From Chloroflexota bacterium (GTDB lineage Bacteria > Chloroflexota > Chloroflexia > Thermomicrobiales > JADLAZ01), in contig JADLAZ010000103.1 in NCBI GenBank assembly GCA_020849725.1, positions 1-64,000 on the forward strand: a stretch of DNA of 64,000 nt. The letters run 5' to 3'. The position numbers and the translations under genes are program-made. Below the pieces are notes generated by a model, which did not search any database, was not told the DNA's origin, and saw only the letters and a list, made by a program, of their open reading frames with translations. Shown here in pieces: positions 63,159 to 64,000 of the stretch (positions are counted from its first letter, which is position 1; each line of letters starts with the position of its first letter).

Positions 63159-64000
63159 ATGGCGACCACTGCGGTCGAGGCGCACGGCATCACCGGGTTG
63201 AGCCGGGCCGCCGTTGAAGCGATATCGCGCGAGAAACGCGAGCCGGCCTGGCTGCGCGACTTCCGTCTGAGCGCCTGGGACATCTACGAGGCACTGCCGA
63301 TGCCGTCGCGGCGCGACGAGGAGTGGCGGCGCACCGACCTGACCGGCCTGCGCTTGGGCCAGGTTGTCGCCTGGACCGCACCCGAGGCGGGTGACGAGGC
63401 CGTGCGCCACGCCACGGACCTGAGCCGTGAGCTGGCCGGCGGCGATCGCCGCGCCGGCCTGGTCGTGCAGCACAACTCGACCGCCGTACACGAGGAGGTG
63501 GCCGCTGACCTGGCGGCTCGGGGCGTCATCTTCACCGACCTCGACAGTGCCGTGCAGCGCCACCCGGAGCTGGTCCAGCGCCACCTGATGACGATGTGCG
63601 TGCGGCCGCACGATAGCAAGTTCGCCGCGCTGCATGCTGCTTTCTGGAGCGGTGGCTCGTTCCTGTACGTGCCGCGCGGCGTCGAGATCGAGTTGCCGCT
63701 GCAGGCGATTACCTACGTCGATGCGCCCGGGCTGGGGAGCTTCACCCACAGCCTGGTCGTGCTGGAGGCCGACAGCCAGGTGACGTTCGTCGAGTCGGTC
63801 GCCTCGGGCGAGGGTCACGGCCAGGGGTTCGCCAGCGACGTGACCGAGCTGATCGTCAGCGACGGCGCGCGCCTGCGTTGCGTCCACCTCCAGGAGTGGG
63901 GACCAAGGGTCCAGAACTTCAGCACCCAGCGCGCGACCATCGGCCGCGATGCGACGATCAACTGGCTGGTCGTCACACTCGGCGGCCAGCTCAGCCGCGC
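63159..64000 (+). CDS. sufD: Fe-S assembly protein SufD, N-terminal part (cut by window end)
   Basis: Two hundred and eighty codons are visible; the C-terminal part lies outside. The start ATG 63159 follows GGAGGG. The SufD pattern is present: LPMPSRRDEEWRRTDLTGLR near residue 47, FAALHAAFWSGGSFLYVPRG near 155, and VSDGARLRCVHLQEWG. It pairs with SufB in the scaffold. The 104-base gap after sufB holds no clear terminator. Confidence 0.95.
   Translation, partial: MATTAVEAHGITGLSRAAVEAISREKREPAWLRDFRLSAWDIYEALPMPSRRDEEWRRTDLTGLRLGQVVAWTAPEAGDEAVRHATDLSRELAGGDRRAGLVVQHNSTAVHEEVAADLAARGVIFTDLDSAVQRHPELVQRHLMTMCVRPHDSKFAALHAAFWSGGSFLYVPRGVEIELPLQAITYVDAPGLGSFTHSLVVLEADSQVTFVESVASGEGHGQGFASDVTELIVSDGARLRCVHLQEWGPRVQNFSTQRATIGRDATINWLVVTLGGQLSR

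Overview
The window is a GC-rich, densely packed bacterial chromosome segment. It has short gaps, frequent GTG starts and good Shine-Dalgarno sites. The gene mix suggests a Chloroflexota bacterium, probably Thermomicrobia-like: a stand-alone large subunit of a B12-dependent acyl-CoA mutase, a siroheme decarboxylase fusion, NuoEF-like genes, Suf genes under an Rrf2 regulator, GatD, DUF58/DUF4129 proteins, and a secreted beta-propeller whose C-terminal domain I remember mainly from that phylum. The taxonomy is inference; no rRNA gene is present. The only RNA gene found is a tRNA-Asn. I saw no CRISPR array, prophage or intact insertion sequence.

Layout. 1-3.4 kb: a truncated MgtC-like gene, a lone receiver domain, a BON-domain protein and a divergent DUF2231-Rieske membrane protein. 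3.6-9.2 kb (minus): DapA-family lyase, LLM flavin oxidoreductase, acyl-CoA mutase and epimerase (propionate/methylmalonyl-CoA metabolism), then MreD and GatD (cell wall). 9.4-15.5 kb: a duplicated ABM-fold protein, an RsmC-like methyltransferase, a TolB-like lipoprotein, an NHL-propeller remnant, rsmG and dxs. 15.7-23.6 kb: rsfS, a DUF4173 membrane protein, a NarL-type two-component system, small zinc-ribbon proteins, a macrodomain protein and a WecA/MraY-like transferase. 24.1-28.3 kb: a dikinase split into two genes, followed by an MFS exporter. 28.4-39 kb: a catabolic block (acetamidase, GH140-like hydrolase, Tm-1-like/PEP-hydrolase-like pair, sugar-type oxidoreductase, kynureninase, cupin, DapA-family lyase) that also holds a CobA-HemD fusion. 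39-43 kb: DtxR-type regulator with DUF58 and DUF4129 proteins. 43-48.4 kb: HlyD adaptor, tRNA-Asn, nuoEF-like pair, Hsp70-like ATPase. 48.6-57.4 kb: YcaQ-like glycosylase, AhbA/B fusion, rsmA-ispE, a glycosyltransferase and a secreted propeller. 57.5-64 kb: a Clp_N-zinc ribbon protein, an oxidoreductase-cupin pair, and rrf2-sufC-sufB-sufD, with sufD cut by the window end.

Themes. The CobA-HemD fusion (33-34.7 kb) and the AhbA/B fusion (50-51 kb) together suggest tetrapyrrole flow through siroheme to didecarbosiroheme. The MEP isoprenoid genes dxs and ispE each overlap or abut an rRNA methyltransferase gene (rsmG, rsmA). The strongest regulatory signal is a promoter followed at once by an 8-bp inverted repeat in front of the rrf2-suf operon. 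The most function-ambiguous loci are the split dikinase-MFS locus and the NuoF homologue with several altered FMN/NADH-pocket motifs.
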